From Trichothermofontia sichuanensis B231 (GTDB lineage: Bacteria > Cyanobacteriota > Cyanobacteriia > B231), in contig NZ_CP110848.1 in assembly GCF_026240635.1 (NCBI RefSeq), forward strand, positions 1,614,501 through 1,678,500: 64,000 bases of DNA, in the 5' to 3' direction. The stretch's first letter is position 1, and every line of letters starts with the position of its first letter. Positions 1 to 8,602 of the stretch are shown piece by piece. Position numbers and translations under genes: made by a program. The notes below the pieces were generated by a model. It was not told where the DNA came from, did no database searches, and worked only from the letters and a program-made list of their open reading frames with translations.

Positions 1-1
1 G

Positions 2-727
2 ATCCCGCTGGCGATCACTAGGTCCCACATGCACATGGATGAACCGGAACTGGATGCGGCCTTGCAACGCAGCCATAAGCTGTTACAACGGGCGATCGCT
101 GTCTGCCATGAGTTTCAGGTTAAGGCCACTCCCCTGGTGCGGATTGATGATGATGTGGCCCACGGCATCAGTCGAGCGGCACGGGAACGGGAGGCCAGTC
201 TGATTATTATGGGTTGGAGTCCGCGCGTGGGGTTGCGGGCGCGGCTATTTGGGACGGTGATTGATAGTGTTTTCTGGTCGGCCCATTGCCCGGTAGCGGT
301 AGTGCGGCTCTTAGAAGAACCGATTAACATTCACCAGATTCTGGTACCCATTAAGGCCCTCACCCCGGCGGAACTGCGCACCCTCCGCTTTGCTCATCTC
401 TTCGCGAATACAAATCAGGCCAGCATTACTCTGCTTCATGTCTGCGATCGCCAAACCCCACGCCAGGAGATTGCCCGCTTTGAAGCCGAACTGGGGGCGG
501 CCAATGCGGCGATTCCTTCCCAGGTGAGGGTGGAACTGTATACCTTGGCCAGTGATGATGTGGCCCAAACCATCCTGAAAACGTCATTGGATCATGACAT
601 CGTGATGCTGCGCTCAGTGCGACGGCGCACAGCGGCGGGCTTAACTGTTAGCGATGTGACGACCCAGGTGATTCAAAGCATCAAGTGCTCGATCGTGCTT
701 CTGGGCGAACCTCAGACCGGACGCTGA
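2..727 (+). CDS. C-terminal part of an antiporter/universal-stress-type protein (partial)
   Basis: The reading frame is open through the left edge, so this is the C-terminal part of a longer protein; the ATG at 29 is internal. The visible 240 residues look like two Usp-like alpha/beta units. The first ends in a 'LIIMGW...' strand followed by a glycine/arginine loop and 'CPVAVVR'; the second begins 'HQILVPI' and ends 'CSIVLLG'. Tandem Usp domains of this kind form the cytoplasmic tail of cyanobacterial CPA2-type Na+(K+)/H+ antiporters, which would sit in the membrane. That assignment is inference, because the membrane half lies outside the window. A free-standing tandem Usp protein is the alternative. 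Confidence 0.6.
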   Translation: MPLAITRSHMHMDEPELDAALQRSHKLLQRAIAVCHEFQVKATPLVRIDDDVAHGISRAAREREASLIIMGWSPRVGLRARLFGTVIDSVFWSAHCPVAVVRLLEEPINIHQILVPIKALTPAELRTLRFAHLFANTNQASITLLHVCDRQTPRQEIARFEAELGAANAAIPSQVRVELYTLASDDVAQTILKTSLDHDIVMLRSVRRRTAAGLTVSDVTTQVIQSIKCSIVLLGEPQTGR

Positions 728-869
728 GACCGGGTAAGGGGACAAGCAGCAGGAAGACCAGAACGGTTGTACTTCGGGAACCCTCGCCACCCATCAACCC
801 TCTCTATCTAGGTTTTATCATCGCCTCATGGGCATCCCTGTCCACCCATTCCATTCCTTGCTTCTGCTC

Positions 870-2534
870 ATGGATAGACCGAAACGCAAACCACAGCCTC
901 CCTTAATTCTGACGCTGGGTACCCCTCTGCTGCTTATTGTCGGAGGGGTTACTGCCTATTGGACCTTAGCTCACCGTCAGGCTAATTTGGCTGCTGTCCC
1001 GGTGGGAGCCAATGTGATCCCGCGATCGGCTCCCCTCACGATTACCCTCAGTACCGACCCTGCCCAATGGCAGCCACTTCAGGAATTTGGCACCCCCCGC
1101 TCCCGTGCCCTTGTTCAAGCGGCTTGGCAACAATGGCGCGATCGCTGGCTGACCCGCAATGGCTACACCTACGAACGGGACATTCAACCCTGGATTGGGG
1201 ATGCCTTTACCCTGGCCATTTTGCCGAGCAGCCCACCGGTCCTTAGTTCTACCCAGGCGCGGACTGGTCCGGCCTACGCATTTTTGCTGGTATTGCCGAT
1301 CGCCGATCCGGCCCTAGCGAAACAGATGTTGAGTAAACCCCAAGCCTCGGCGAATCGTCCCTGGGTCGAGCGGGCCTATCGCGGCTTTGCCATCTTTGAA
1401 ACCCCCGGTGACCCGGCCCAGACCCTCTCCTTAACCGTTTTGGACAACCGCTATGTGGTGGTTACCACCGATCCAAAAGTGACGGAACGGGCCATTGATG
1501 CCTATCGGGGTGATAATGCCCTGATCCAGACACCGGGCTATCGACGGGCCTTTGCCAGTATTGAGGCCGAGAAGCCCCTGGCCCAGTTTTACCTGAATGT
1601 GCCAGAGGCGGCGACCCTCAGTCTCAGTCAGGCTCCCAAGTCCTTACCGTCGCAAGCCTTGACCCAATTGCAGCAGCAACAGGGCATTGCCGTCACCGCC
1701 CAGTGGCAGGCGCAGGGCATGGCCATCCAGGGTGTCTCCTGGCTTAAACCCAATAGTCACTTCAAAAAGCGGGTCACCCATACCGCTAGCAAAATGGCCG
1801 ATCGCCTGCCCGACAGCACCTTCTTGATGTTCACGGGCGGTAACCTGCAACACCTGTGGCAGGACTATACCCAGGCGGCTGAGGCTAATCCCAACTCACC
1901 GATTAACCCGGACAGCCTGCGGGTCGGGGTGAAATCGCTGACAGGAATGGATTTGGAGCAGGACTGGCTCCGCTGGATGGACGGAGAATTTGCTGTTGCC
2001 CTGCTGAAACCACCAGTGACTGATCGCTCCCAATTTGCCGCTGGCCTGACCCTAATGGTGCAAGCCAGCGATCGTCGCGCGGCGACAACTGCCCTGCAAA
2101 CCCTCGATCGCATTGTTCAGGAGCGCTATCGTTTCCAAGTTGCACCGATTGAGATCAATCGCCAATCCGTCACCCAATGGACGCCCTCCACTGCCGTGAG
2201 TGGTCTGACGGTAACCCACGGGTGGTTGGAGGGAAATATCCTCTTCTTGACGATTGGACCGGCGATCGCAGAACAATTTGTTCCCCGTCCGCGCCAACCC
2301 CTGAGCCAATCCGAAGCCTATCGGACGACCGTCCCCATGCAGTTAAATCCTAATAATGGGCATTTCTATTGGGATCTCAGCCGATCCTTGATGACCCCCT
2401 TGCCCTTTTCCCTGGGGAAAGAGCGTCAACCCTTACTGGAGGGCCTCCAGGCGATCGGCGTGACGGCGGCGGTTAACGATCAACGCACCACCCGTTACGA
2501 TGTCTTTGTCAAGCTCAAGCGGGATACTCCCTAG
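870..2534 (+). CDS. DUF3352 family membrane-anchored protein
   Basis: A 554-residue protein with one N-terminal membrane segment (about residues 12-32) followed by a large, presumably periplasmic or lumenal domain. It resembles the DUF3352 family common in cyanobacteria: repeated 'FYLNVPE', 'DSTFLMFTGG' and 'FYWDLSRSL' style strands and an alternating pattern of structural repeats. No catalytic motif is visible and the function of the family is unknown. An upstream in-frame ATG at 828 would add 14 residues; I prefer 870 because the basic MDRPKRK stretch then leads directly into the membrane anchor. It stops 9 bp before the ABC permease gene, so the two are probably co-transcribed. Confidence 0.75.
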   Translation: MDRPKRKPQPPLILTLGTPLLLIVGGVTAYWTLAHRQANLAAVPVGANVIPRSAPLTITLSTDPAQWQPLQEFGTPRSRALVQAAWQQWRDRWLTRNGYTYERDIQPWIGDAFTLAILPSSPPVLSSTQARTGPAYAFLLVLPIADPALAKQMLSKPQASANRPWVERAYRGFAIFETPGDPAQTLSLTVLDNRYVVVTTDPKVTERAIDAYRGDNALIQTPGYRRAFASIEAEKPLAQFYLNVPEAATLSLSQAPKSLPSQALTQLQQQQGIAVTAQWQAQGMAIQGVSWLKPNSHFKKRVTHTASKMADRLPDSTFLMFTGGNLQHLWQDYTQAAEANPNSPINPDSLRVGVKSLTGMDLEQDWLRWMDGEFAVALLKPPVTDRSQFAAGLTLMVQASDRRAATTALQTLDRIVQERYRFQVAPIEINRQSVTQWTPSTAVSGLTVTHGWLEGNILFLTIGPAIAEQFVPRPRQPLSQSEAYRTTVPMQLNPNNGHFYWDLSRSLMTPLPFSLGKERQPLLEGLQAIGVTAAVNDQRTTRYDVFVKLKRDTP

Positions 2535-2543
2535 CCAGGACAG

Positions 2544-3539
2544 ATGGAACCGGAATTAATCACGATTTTGGCAACGGCGATCGCTACCTCCACTCCGCTG
2601 ATTTTTGCCTGTATGGGGGAAACCCTCACGGAACGGGCGGGGGTGATCAACCTGTCAGTGGAGGGAACCATCCTGCTGAGTGCCATGACGGGGTTTGCGA
2701 TCGCAAAGGCTAGCAATAGCCTGCTTCTGGGTTTCTTGGGGGCGGCGATCGTCGGGATGTTGGTCGCCCTAGTTGTCGCCTATGGAGCAATTACCCTGCG
2801 CCAGTCCCAGGTGGCAATTGGGTTTGTCTTGACCCTCCTGTGTGGGGATTTATCCTCGTTTTTAGGGAATCCCGTGGTGCGGGTGCCCGGTCCTACAGTT
2901 CCGAATTTTCCCCTGCCAGGATTGCACCAGATTCCAGTGATCGGCCCCCTGTTTTTCCAAGCAGATTTACTCGTCTATAGCAGTTATCTATTGATTGGCT
3001 TTTGCTGGTTTTATCTCTACCACACCCGCAGTGGCCTGACGCTACGGGCGATCGGCGAACAACCTGCGGCTGCATTTGCAAGGGGAACGGATGTCATTTT
3101 TTGGCGGTACTTCTACACGCTGCTGGGGGGTGCCCTAGTAGGCATAGCTGGAGCCGCTTTTTCCCTAGACTTTAAAGCGGGTTGGAGTCATCGCCATACG
3201 GCGGGCTATGGTTGGATTGCCCTCGCGATCGTCATCTTTGGGGGATGGCAGCCCCTGCGCGTTGCCCTAGGCGCTTATTTCTTCGGAATTTTGCAATCTC
3301 TGGCAAGTGTGGCGCAGTCCAGCCTTCCCGCCGTACCCACCCAAGTCTTCACCGTGGCTCCCTTTGTTTTGATGATTGTGGCGCTAGCGTTCACTTCCGG
3401 AGAGTGGCTTGTTCGCACCGTCTCTCCAGTCGTCAACCCTCTCCGAGCCCTCTTCCCAGCCTCCCTCCGCCGTTCCCTAGCTCAACAGTTACTCATTAGC
3501 CCCCCCGCCGCCCTCGGCAAGTCGTTTGAGCCGGATTGA
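2544..3539 (+). CDS. ABC transporter permease, nucleoside/simple-sugar type (NupQ/YufQ-like)
   Basis: A 331-residue integral membrane protein with about eight to ten hydrophobic segments. The N-terminal 'ERAGVINLSVEGTILLSA' is the signature of the second permease of BmpA-type nucleoside/simple-sugar ABC importers, and 'LRAIGEQPAAA' with a following 'GWIALAIVIFGGW' segment match the family. It would form half of a transmembrane channel with another permease, an ATPase and a lipoprotein. None of these partners is in the window; they may lie elsewhere in the genome. The gene follows DUF3352 by 9 bp. Substrate cannot be assigned from sequence alone. Confidence 0.8.
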   Translation: MEPELITILATAIATSTPLIFACMGETLTERAGVINLSVEGTILLSAMTGFAIAKASNSLLLGFLGAAIVGMLVALVVAYGAITLRQSQVAIGFVLTLLCGDLSSFLGNPVVRVPGPTVPNFPLPGLHQIPVIGPLFFQADLLVYSSYLLIGFCWFYLYHTRSGLTLRAIGEQPAAAFARGTDVIFWRYFYTLLGGALVGIAGAAFSLDFKAGWSHRHTAGYGWIALAIVIFGGWQPLRVALGAYFFGILQSLASVAQSSLPAVPTQVFTVAPFVLMIVALAFTSGEWLVRTVSPVVNPLRALFPASLRRSLAQQLLISPPAALGKSFEPD

Positions 3540-3719
3540 GCCAGATGAGCGCTAGATTGAGCAGTTCTGCTGAGTTTATAGAGGGGGCGCGTCTGGTTGA
3601 CTGACAAATCCTGGTTGATTGACACCTCTTTTCCCCTTTCAGGAGGAGAGAGAACAGAGAACAGGGAACAGAGATAGTTGCTCAGTTACCCTCACTTCTC
3701 ACCGCTCTATCCTCACTCC
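3540..3719. repeat. Remnants of dispersed repeats downstream of the permease gene
   Basis: No coding potential is seen. At 3593-3640 there is a short piece with CTGGTTGACTGACAAA next to TGATTGACACCTCTTTTCCCC, which match the two ends of the longer element at 45219-45386 and 35570-35727, so it looks like an internally deleted copy. Around 3572-3590 'gagtttatagagggggcgcg' resembles half of the hairpin at 4553-4597. At 3650-3675 there is a short purine-rich run (gagaacagagaacagggaacagag). Confidence 0.6.
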
Positions 3720-3826
3720 TATAGTCAATCCAAATAAGAACGATACAGTTGTTCACTCCCCTCTCCCGCTCTGGGAGAGAGGCTGGGGGTGAGGGGGCTG
3801 TCTCCGCCTAAATTGCAATAACTATA
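3720..3826. repeat. 107-bp MITE-like repeat, copy 1
   Basis: It begins TATAGTCAATCCAAATAAGA and ends GCAATAACTATA, with a C-rich core that folds on itself (ccctctcccgctctgggagaga). The ends are imperfect inverted repeats of TATAGT-A-T type. The same 107-bp length and ends recur at 28244-28350, 61455-61561 and 63305-63411. TA next to TAGTCA ends is what IS630-type elements would leave, but no transposase is encoded. Confidence 0.8.
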
Positions 3827-3909
3827 ACCACAGAAAACTTTATTCTGACTGTTGCAAAACATGTAAAACAGCAACGTTCTGTTGCGGAATATCACTAACC
3901 ATCTGGAGT

Positions 3910-3940
3910 TTGAGCTTTCCCAGAAAGCCTTTTTTATACT
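3910..3940 (+). promoter_or_regulatory. Possible sigma70-type promoter of the small conserved gene
   Basis: TTGAGC (3910-3915) and TATACT (3935-3940) are separated by 19 bp, slightly longer than ideal. A transcript starting near 3947 would leave about 40 nt before the ATG at 3988. The position also argues against the alternative upstream start at 3910. Confidence 0.35.
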
Positions 3941-3987
3941 ATGGAACAGTAACTCAGTTGCACGCGCCTCCAGGAGGGGCTGGTCCA

Positions 3988-4188
3988 ATGGTTCACACCT
4001 ACGAAGTCTTCGTTGATATGAAGGAATATCTCGGACAAAGCGATGGTGCTTTACGACTGATGTCGGCTCGCTATGAAGTAGACGCAGAATCGCGGGAGCA
4101 AGCCGATATAGCGGCACGGGGAAAAGCAACTGGGGATTACCCCCAAGCTACGGAGTATGATGTGCGGGTTACTCGTTTACTGCTCTAG
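3988..4188 (+). CDS. Small conserved cyanobacterial protein, unknown function
   Basis: A 66-residue soluble protein starting MVHTYEVFVDMKEYLG and ending in VTRLLL. The start at 3988 is chosen because a strong Shine-Dalgarno (AGGAGG, about 3971-3976) lies upstream of it and a TATACT box is just before that. Starting at 3910 would add 26 residues of no visible order. The central 'ARYEVDAESREQADIAARGKA' is a helix that looks like a conserved small cyanobacterial family, but I do not recognise a domain or a function. Confidence 0.6.
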   Translation: MVHTYEVFVDMKEYLGQSDGALRLMSARYEVDAESREQADIAARGKATGDYPQATEYDVRVTRLLL

Positions 4189-4552
4189 GAAATTGATGAT
4201 CTAGAGAGTTTCTAGAGATCAGCTAGAACCAATAGGGCTGGACATACGCATTCGCTACCTTGCTCGAAGCTGAGAGCGTCTGCTTTGGGTTGGCTGATCA
4301 ATGTAGACGGTAAGAGTGTGGCAAACGTCATACGCAAACGTTATCGGCAAACGTTATCGGCAAAAAAGTAGCGTGACCTAGCTAGGTTTAAACCTAGCCA
4401 AGGTTGATAGCGGGAATTTAACTCTCCCACAACCATAGGAAATTGATGCATGATCGCTCTCACAAGCTGCTCTCACAATTAGATACAAACTGGGCATTCC
4501 TACAGACACAAACTAACCTACCGATGGGGCGCCGATCGCCCTATTGGTTCTC
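4189..4552. other. Intergenic region with short tandem repeats and a palindrome
   Basis: No ORF is credible. At 4320-4363 'gcaaacgttatcg' type units occur two to three times in tandem. GCTAGGTTTAAACCTAGC at 4381-4398 is a perfect 18-bp palindrome, which could be an operator or a chance fold. Otherwise nothing is recognised. Confidence 0.5.
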
Positions 4553-4597
4553 CTGAGTTTATGGTGGGGGCGCGTAGCGCCCCCACCATAAACTCAG
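4553..4597. repeat. Perfect hairpin repeat, copy 1 (21-bp arms, GTA loop)
   Basis: Arm 4553-4573 (CTGAGTTTATGGTGGGGGCGC) pairs perfectly with 4577-4597 across a GTA loop. An almost identical hairpin occurs at 12746-12790, with one compensatory pair difference (A-T here, G-C there). It sits between convergent genes and may act as a bidirectional terminator, although no T tract follows. Confidence 0.8.
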
Positions 4598-4676
4598 CGT
4601 TTGCGATCGCTAGTTGCACTGTTTACCCCAAAATCCCAGAAGAGCCATCCTATTTTTATGGCATTAGGAATGACCG

Positions 4677-6191
4677 TTATCCCAACAACCATCGACTGAC
4701 GATCGCAGGGGTGGGCAGCACAATCAAAACCAGTAATCCCAGCGCGAGTAGTCCGAAGCAATCACGCCAATTATCCAACTCACTAACATCATTGAGGGCA
4801 GGTTCATCCATCGTGGGCATAAAGAACAGAATAATCGCCCAAATCAGTAAGTAGGGTTGGAGCAGGGACAACAGCAAAATTAACAAGCGGGCAATTTGCC
4901 CGATCGCAGCCCCTGCCCGTTGCCCATACATGGCATGAACAATATGTCCCCCATCCAATTGGCCCACCGGCATCAGATTTAATGCTGTCACGACCAGGCC
5001 AATACACCCGGCGATCGCGACTGGGTGTAGGGAGATACCACTATTTAAACCCAATTCGCTGCCCCAAATCCCTTTAGTAATGAGCATTAGTAAGAGGGAA
5101 ATTTTCGGATCCAGTTCTTGAAAACTAAGGCCACTGGTTTTGCCGAATTCTGTGGAGAGGGGTACCACTTGGGAGTGGGAAATTCCCCATAGAAGAAATG
5201 GTAGGGAAACCACCCAGCCCGCGATCGGTCCCATAATCCCTACATCAAAAAGGACCTTGCGGTTTGGCATCGGCGATCGAATTTGAATAAACGCCCCCAA
5301 GGTGCCCAGGGGAAAAAAGCTGAAGGGGAGGACGGGAATAAAGTAGGGCAGGGTTGCGCGTAGCTGGTAGTAACGGGCCGTTAGATAATGGCCCATCTCA
5401 TGGGTACCCAAAATAGTCAACAGGGTGATTGCATAGGGTAAGCCGTGGAGCAACAGACCGGGGTCCCGTTGGGCGGCTGCCGTCTCTACCCCCGCTAGTG
5501 CCACTCCTGCCAGGGTAGTTGTAAAGAGGGTAATGAGCAACAAACCGAGGGCTGTCCAGGTTCGATTGTAGACATTCGCTGCGGAGCGGTTCCCCGCCTG
5601 AGGATTGGGGACTAGGGCGAAAAACGGTTTGCCATTGCTGCCATCCTGGAAGACGAGGAGGAAGCGATCGCCAAACAATTGCTCAATATTGTGGCGCACC
5701 CGCTCATAGGCCACCTCTGGCTGGGTGCGTAACTGCCCCCGACAAACCACGGCCTGCGGGCGATATTCAATATCCTGAAGATAATAGACCGACCAGGGGA
5801 AGCAACCGTGTAACTGGGACTCTTCCGCTTTGGTGATTGGTCGCAACGGTGTGGCCTGGGGAGCAGTTTCCGGCAGCGATTCAGCAACGGCTTCTGGGAA
5901 AGTCAAGTCTTCTGGCTTGGGCGTCGCGTCGGGTGGCGTTAGACGACCCTGTTGGACTAACACCCAATAGAGGATCGGTGAAGCAACCAGCGGAATAATC
6001 ACCAACACGGTGGGAATTGGTTGCTGTTGGCCGTTCAGGAGTGCCCACCCAACCCAGGTGAGGGCAGGAATCATCATCACCAACCACAAGAGCCAGACGG
6101 GGGTGCGGGTCAGATGGGCCACATTCCGCCGAATCACCACGTAGGTGATCAGCCCTAATAGGATTAGCCAAACCCAAAACAACATGTACAA
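4677..6191 (-). CDS. Site-2 protease family intramembrane zinc metalloprotease (EGY-like)
   Basis: A 504-residue membrane protein of the M50 family. N-terminal membrane segments precede a soluble stretch with proline-rich linker. The zinc site is visible as 'GTHEMGHYLTARYY' (HExxH) and the second ligand motif as 'LMPVGQLDGGH'. The size and order, with an N-terminal soluble domain followed by about eight membrane helices, match the cyanobacterial relatives of plant chloroplast EGY proteases. Such enzymes cut membrane-embedded substrates, often anti-sigma factors; the substrate here is unknown. It lies 118 bp downstream of hisS on the same strand. Confidence 0.88.
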   Translation of the reverse strand: MYMLFWVWLILLGLITYVVIRRNVAHLTRTPVWLLWLVMMIPALTWVGWALLNGQQQPIPTVLVIIPLVASPILYWVLVQQGRLTPPDATPKPEDLTFPEAVAESLPETAPQATPLRPITKAEESQLHGCFPWSVYYLQDIEYRPQAVVCRGQLRTQPEVAYERVRHNIEQLFGDRFLLVFQDGSNGKPFFALVPNPQAGNRSAANVYNRTWTALGLLLITLFTTTLAGVALAGVETAAAQRDPGLLLHGLPYAITLLTILGTHEMGHYLTARYYQLRATLPYFIPVLPFSFFPLGTLGAFIQIRSPMPNRKVLFDVGIMGPIAGWVVSLPFLLWGISHSQVVPLSTEFGKTSGLSFQELDPKISLLLMLITKGIWGSELGLNSGISLHPVAIAGCIGLVVTALNLMPVGQLDGGHIVHAMYGQRAGAAIGQIARLLILLLSLLQPYLLIWAIILFFMPTMDEPALNDVSELDNWRDCFGLLALGLLVLIVLPTPAIVSRWLLG

Positions 6192-6259
6192 GCGTTAGTG
6201 CAAGATTCGCGTCACCAGACCAGCAGCCTACCCCCATTGTATCGAGTGTTCCCCCGTTT

Positions 6260-6304
6260 CTTGCGGCACATCTGCTTGCGGCACATCTACTTGCGGCACA
6301 TTTG
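6260..6304. repeat. 15-bp tandem repeat, three units
   Basis: CTTGCGGCACATCTG is repeated at 6260-6274, 6275-6289 and 6290-6304 with one or two changes. It fills the spacer between hisS and the S2P gene and ends a few bases from the hisS stop. No function is evident; slippage is the simple explanation. Confidence 0.75.
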
Positions 6305-6309
6305 ACTGG

Positions 6310-7578
6310 TTAGGGTCGGGATTGACGAGCTGTGGTGACGTGTTGCCGTAATTCGTGGACTTTGCTGGGTAAATCGTCCTGCCGGAGAGTTTGCTGTTCC
6401 CCCGAAAGCAACCATTTGAGCTGAACCGTTTGGGTCTGCGCTTCGGCATCGCCCAGGATCAAGCAGGCTACGGCACCACTGCGATCGGCCCGTTTCAACT
6501 GCTTGCCAAAGGCACTGCCGCTCAGATCCATTTCAATCCGAAAACCAAACTGCCGGAGGGTCTGAGCCAGGACGATTGCCTGGGCTTCGGCCTGCTGGCC
6601 ACGGGCGACGACGTAAAAATCCAGTTCGGGGGGGGCCACTGTCTGGCGTTGTTGCAGCAGGATAATTAACCGCTCTAGCCCGATCGCCCACCCAACGGCT
6701 GGTGTTGCGGGTCCCCCCAGTTGGGCCACAAGACCATCATATCGCCCGCCCCCACACACGGTTTCCTGACCGGCGAGTTCAGCCGATTGGATCTCAAAGG
6801 CCGTATGGGTGTAGTAGTCCAGCCCCCGCACTAACCGGGGATTGACTTGGTAGGGAATACCCAAGTCGGTCAGCAGTTGCTGCACCTGGGCAAATTGCTG
6901 TTGCGAGTCGGTGCACAGGTATTCCAGCAGGTTGGGGGCGGATTGGACAATTTCCTGGGTCCGTTTCACCTTACTGTCTAGGATCCGCAGGGGGTTACGG
7001 GTCAGGCGATCCTGGGAGTCGGGGTCCAGCTCGGCGTGGTAGGGGGTGAGGTAGTCTACCAGAGCTTGGCGGTAGCGGGCGCGATCGTCGGCAGTCCCCA
7101 AGGAATTGATATCTAGCCGGAGTTCGCTCAACCCCAACCGGTTTAGTAATCCTGTCGCTAGGGCAATCACCTCGGCATCGGCACGGGGACTGGCACTCCC
7201 CAAGACCTCGACACCCAACTGGTGAAACTGGCGCTGGCGTCCGGCACCAGGCCGCTCGTACCGAAACATCGGACCAATGTACCATAGGCGCTGTACCCCC
7301 TGGGTGTGGAGGCCATGCTCGATGAAGGCCCGCACGACCCCCGCTGTGCCTTCTGGACGCAGGGTGACCGATCGCCCACCGCGATCGCGAAAAGTATACA
7401 TCTCCTTGCCCACCACATCGGTTGCTTCGCCAATCCCCCGCTCAAACAACGCCGTTTGTTCAAAAATGGGGGTGCGAATTTCCCGATAGGCCGCCTGGGC
7501 CATTTGCTCACGGGCGATCGCCTCAACCTGTTGCCAGTAGACTACTTCCTCCGGGAGGATATCACGGGTCCCACGCAT
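6310..7578 (-). CDS. hisS: Histidyl-tRNA synthetase
   Basis: A 422-residue class II aminoacyl-tRNA synthetase that charges tRNA-His. It begins '[11 protein letters not shown]', the standard N terminus. The class II motif 2 region '[17 protein letters not shown]' and the HisRS-specific '[15 protein letters not shown]' and 'CGGGRYDGL' signatures are present, and the C-terminal anticodon-binding domain follows (about residues 325-415). Length is normal for the family. It is followed by the S2P gene and may share its transcript. Confidence 0.95.
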   Translation of the reverse strand: MRGTRDILPEEVVYWQQVEAIAREQMAQAAYREIRTPIFEQTALFERGIGEATDVVGKEMYTFRDRGGRSVTLRPEGTAGVVRAFIEHGLHTQGVQRLWYIGPMFRYERPGAGRQRQFHQLGVEVLGSASPRADAEVIALATGLLNRLGLSELRLDINSLGTADDRARYRQALVDYLTPYHAELDPDSQDRLTRNPLRILDSKVKRTQEIVQSAPNLLEYLCTDSQQQFAQVQQLLTDLGIPYQVNPRLVRGLDYYTHTAFEIQSAELAGQETVCGGGRYDGLVAQLGGPATPAVGWAIGLERLIILLQQRQTVAPPELDFYVVARGQQAEAQAIVLAQTLRQFGFRIEMDLSGSAFGKQLKRADRSGAVACLILGDAEAQTQTVQLKWLLSGEQQTLRQDDLPSKVHELRQHVTTARQSRP

Positions 7579-7624
7579 GACTTACCTTAAAATTAAACGG
7601 GCAGAATAAACACCGAGGGGCAAC

Positions 7625-7727
7625 TATAGTTATTTCAGATTAGAAAGAGATGTCTAAACCCCTCCCCCCCTGTGGGAGAGGGGTTGGGGGTTAGGGGGCT
7701 GTTTCAGTCTCAATTGAAATGACTATA
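7625..7727. repeat. 103-bp MITE-like repeat (second subfamily), intact copy
   Basis: Ends are TATAGTTATTTCA and TGAAATGACTATA, a 13-bp inverted repeat with one mismatch. The left half differs from the 107-bp family (CAGATTAGAAAGAGATGTCTAA) while the C-rich core and right end are shared. A left-truncated copy occurs at 25966-26057. The right end overlaps the 3' end of the gene at 7710-8027 and supplies its stop codon. Confidence 0.8.
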
Positions 7728-8027
7728 ACTTGCCTGACTCAATACCCCATCCCAGGGGTGAACCTGGAAGGAGCCGTAGCGTTGACCATAGTACGTCAAA
7801 ATCTGGGTCACCCGTGCATGGCTAGCCGAGGTTGCTGTCGGGTCGTAGTGTATCCCCAGACCCCCCACCTGGCTCTGCTCGTAGGCAAAGGGGCAATTCC
7901 GAGGAGGGGGGATGAGGGCCGTCGTGACGCCCGTGACCTGCGCCAAATGGGCAGCGACTTCACGGTAAACAGCCAGGGGCATCGCTGCAAATTCAACTTG
8001 ATAGGGAGGGGTAGGTGAGAGGTCCAT
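7710..8027 (-). CDS. Conserved cyanobacterial hypothetical protein ending inside a repeat
   Basis: About 105 residues from the ATG at 8027 (MDLSPTPPYQVEFAAMPLAV); a longer frame to 8132 would overlap the upstream regulator gene and adds unconvincing sequence. The body ('VYREVAAHLAQVTGV', 'SQVGGLGIHY', 'RVTQILTYYGQRYG') looks like a well-conserved small cyanobacterial family of unknown function. The final residues YSHFN and the TGA are encoded by the end of the MITE-like repeat, so the native C terminus may have been replaced. The gene follows the LuxR-type gene by 32 bp on the same strand and is probably co-transcribed. Confidence 0.65.
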   Translation of the reverse strand: MDLSPTPPYQVEFAAMPLAVYREVAAHLAQVTGVTTALIPPPRNCPFAYEQSQVGGLGIHYDPTATSASHARVTQILTYYGQRYGSFQVHPWDGVLSQASYSHFN

Positions 8028-8059
8028 TATTAAGTCCAAGGTGAACATGCGGCAAGCGG

Positions 8060-8359
8060 CTACTCGGAGGGGGCTTCTGAGTGCTGATCCTCGATCGTGG
8101 TGTTTGCCGTTGGCAGCATACAACAGTTCCACTGATCGAGGCAGACTTTACCCCACTGAAGTGCCCAAAGGACCAAAGCTGTGCGGTTTTCTGTCTCCGT
8201 TTTGGTGAGAATGTTGCTGATGTGGTTGTCCACCGTGCGCTTACTGATATCCAAACGGGCGGCAATCTCCTGATTTGTGAGGCCAGAGGCGACTAATTCA
8301 ACAATTTGCAACTCCCGATCGGATAGCACGTTGCTGGTTGGTGATTCATGGTTGCTCAT
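8060..8359 (-). CDS. pedR: Small LuxR-type transcriptional regulator, PedR-like
   Basis: A 99-residue protein consisting almost entirely of a LuxR/GerE helix-turn-helix: 'LSDRELQIVELVASGLTNQE', then 'ISKRTVDNHISNIL'. The C-terminal part 'LVLWALQWGKVCLDQWNCC' contains cysteines, as in PedR (Ssl0564 of Synechocystis), a small redox-responsive LuxR regulator of light-dependent genes that has no receiver domain. The start at 8359 gives the normal short length; a frame reaching 8446 would add 29 non-conserved residues. The PedR name rests on my recollection of the family pattern and should be taken as likely, not certain. Confidence 0.75.
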   Translation of the reverse strand: MSNHESPTSNVLSDRELQIVELVASGLTNQEIAARLDISKRTVDNHISNILTKTETENRTALVLWALQWGKVCLDQWNCCMLPTANTTIEDQHSEAPSE

Positions 8360-8602
8360 AGAAATCTGAAGCCTCTCGATTCCTGCCCAAAAAATGATTT
8401 GCCCCTCGAATCTTTGCCAGCCAATGCCGAGGGGATAGGGGATCAACGGTTGCGACCCAACTGCTCTTTGCTAGCTGGCTACCGTTGCCACTTGTTTAAA
8501 ATCTCTCCTCAGTTGGCCGTAGACAGGGGGACTCCCTGCCTTAGTTGTATCCTATTCTAGAAGCACCTGGGTAAAAACTCACGTTGGTGATCACAGAAAG
8601 CT

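Noticed and set aside
4381-4398. Palindrome as a transcription-factor site
   Set aside because: It is a perfect 18-bp palindrome, but one isolated site with no known consensus is not enough evidence.
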